A program made the translations under genes and the position numbers. Under the pieces are notes generated by a model. That model had not been told where the DNA came from. It did no database searches and was given only the letters and a program-made list of their open reading frames with translations. From positions 1 through 6,743 of the forward strand of contig CALDSL010000064.1 of assembly GCA_937920255.1 (NCBI GenBank): a stretch of 6,743 nucleotides of DNA, given 5' to 3'. Shown here piece by piece: positions 5,766 to 6,743 of the stretch (within the stretch, counting starts at the first letter, position 1; each line of letters begins with the position of its first letter). This DNA comes from an uncultured Anaerolineaceae bacterium (GTDB lineage: Bacteria; Chloroflexota; Anaerolineae; Anaerolineales; Anaerolineaceae).

Positions 5766-6743
5766 CTAATAATCGAAGTAGGTTGCGAGAACCGCCGGGT
5801 CGAACCCGCGCGGGTAGTACGAGCCGCTGTGCGTTTCCACCACGTAGTCGCCGCGGTAATCGCCCGCTGCCAGCCGGTGGAGCATTTCCACCAGATGGTC
5901 GACTTCTTCAAAGCTGGTGTAGCAGCCAAAGGAAGCGCGCACCATGCCCGGCCGCTCAGAGCGGTCGTCGTGCAGCACCTGATCGCGGAAGCGCTCGTAC
6001 TCCGCCTGGTTGATCCCCATCAGGTTCAGCAGGTAGGGATGCGCGCAGAAACAGCCGTTGCGCACGCCGATCGCGCCTTCAAACGAGAGCATCGCGGCCA
6101 CCTTGCCGTGCGGGATGCCTTCCATCAGGAAGGGGATCACGCCCACGCGGTCCTCGACCCGCGCCGGGTCGCACGAGCCGAACAGCCGCAGCCCCGGCAC
6201 CTGCTGGATGCGCTCCAGGGTGTAGGTGGTCAATTCCTTCTCGTGCTTGGCAATCGCGTCCATGCCCACGGCTTCGAGGATTTTGAGGCCGGCGGCCAGC
6301 GCCACCGCGCCGAGCACGTTGGGGCTACCGGCTTCGTTGCGGTCGGGCGATTCGGCCCAAAAGACCTCATCCAGGGTCACGATCTCGATGGTGCCGCCGC
6401 CGCGGTAATAGGGCGCATGCTGCTCGAAGTACCAGCGCGGGCCAACGACGGCGCCGGTGCCGAACGGCGCGTACATTTTGTGCGCCGAGAGGGTCACAAA
6501 ATCCAGGTGGCCGGGCGTACCGGGCTCGCCCATGTCCACCGCACGGTGCGGCGCGAGCTGGGCGCAGTCGGCCAGGATCAGGGCGCCGTAGCGGTGCGCC
6601 AGTTCGGCAACCTGGTGAACGGGCGGCATAAAGCCGGTCACGTTGGACGCGCCGGTGCAGGCCACCAGCTTGACCTTTCCGGCGTGGCGCTTGAGCTTGT
6701 CTTCCATATCGTTCAGGTCGAAGCAGCCGCACTCGTCCACGCC
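5766..6743 (-). CDS. Class V aminotransferase, cysteine desulfurase family (5' partial)
   Basis: This is a PLP-dependent fold I enzyme of the SufS/Csd-like group; the family removes sulfur from cysteine to leave alanine and an enzyme persulfide. The frame is open to the window edge (325 codons visible), so the N-terminal part, about 100 or more residues by family length, is missing. Counting from the GTG codon at 6740 as residue 1: SNVTG (32-36), ILADCAQLAPH (55-65) with PLP-ring D58 and Q61, SAHKMYAPFGTG (85-96) with the Schiff-base Lys K88, and RNEAGSPN (134-141). The active-site loop is GVRNGCFCAHP (225-235), where C232 aligns with the SufS catalytic Cys and C230 adds a CxC. The C-terminal tail after 291 is rich in Tyr and Gly (GDYRGDY, SYYPRG). 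The GTG at 6740 is internal, not a start. The osmC-like gene follows directly. Other class V reactions cannot be fully excluded, but the active-site Cys favours desulfurase. Confidence 0.9.
   Translation of the reverse strand, partial: GVDECGCFDLNDMEDKLKRHAGKVKLVACTGASNVTGFMPPVHQVAELAHRYGALILADCAQLAPHRAVDMGEPGTPGHLDFVTLSAHKMYAPFGTGAVVGPRWYFEQHAPYYRGGGTIEIVTLDEVFWAESPDRNEAGSPNVLGAVALAAGLKILEAVGMDAIAKHEKELTTYTLERIQQVPGLRLFGSCDPARVEDRVGVIPFLMEGIPHGKVAAMLSFEGAIGVRNGCFCAHPYLLNLMGINQAEYERFRDQVLHDDRSERPGMVRASFGCYTSFEEVDHLVEMLHRLAAGDYRGDYVVETHSGSYYPRGFDPAVLATYFDY

Overview
The window looks like GC-rich bacterial chromosome (roughly 60% or more by eye) with compact, mostly operonic genes. The divergent RNase HI-like protein, the small LDPGTGS membrane protein next to an unusual methyltransferase, and a GTAGGCGC...-type extragenic palindrome would fit Chloroflexota (Anaerolineae-like). 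That assignment is inference from family resemblance; no rRNA or marker gene is present to prove it. No phage, transposase, CRISPR array or tRNA was seen.

Layout, left to right. (1) Positions 1-1554 (+) hold the 3' part of a half-size ABC exporter (membrane domain plus complete ATPase domain), closed by a strong hairpin at 1579-1611. (2) Positions 1615-1856 carry no convincing protein gene. They hold a candidate promoter and three consecutive RNA hairpins, i.e. a possible structured leader or small RNA, in front of an RNase HI-like gene (1857-2444, +). (3) A TATAAT box just after that gene precedes a two-gene unit: a 73-residue membrane protein (2535-2756) whose stop overlaps the start of a 461-residue protein (2753-4138). 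The latter has a C-terminal SAM methyltransferase domain and an N-terminal half with kinase-like motifs. A hairpin plus T-run terminator follows (4164-4198). (4) An NADPH:quinone-oxidoreductase-like gene (4226-5194, +) has a very strong ribosome binding site. (5) Convergent to it on the minus strand is a pair: a class V aminotransferase/cysteine desulfurase (5766 to beyond the window end), followed 11 bases later by an OsmC-family thiol peroxidase-like gene (5308-5754). The 113-base gap between the convergent genes is almost filled by a nearly perfect inverted repeat with 40-nt arms (5200-5297).

How they fit together: the quinone reductase, OsmC protein and cysteine desulfurase share a redox and sulfur theme, but only the last two look co-transcribed. 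The small membrane protein and the kinase-like/methyltransferase protein are translationally coupled and probably act together, with substrate unknown. The best candidates for something under-described are this coupled pair, the structured region before the RNase H gene, and the long palindrome.
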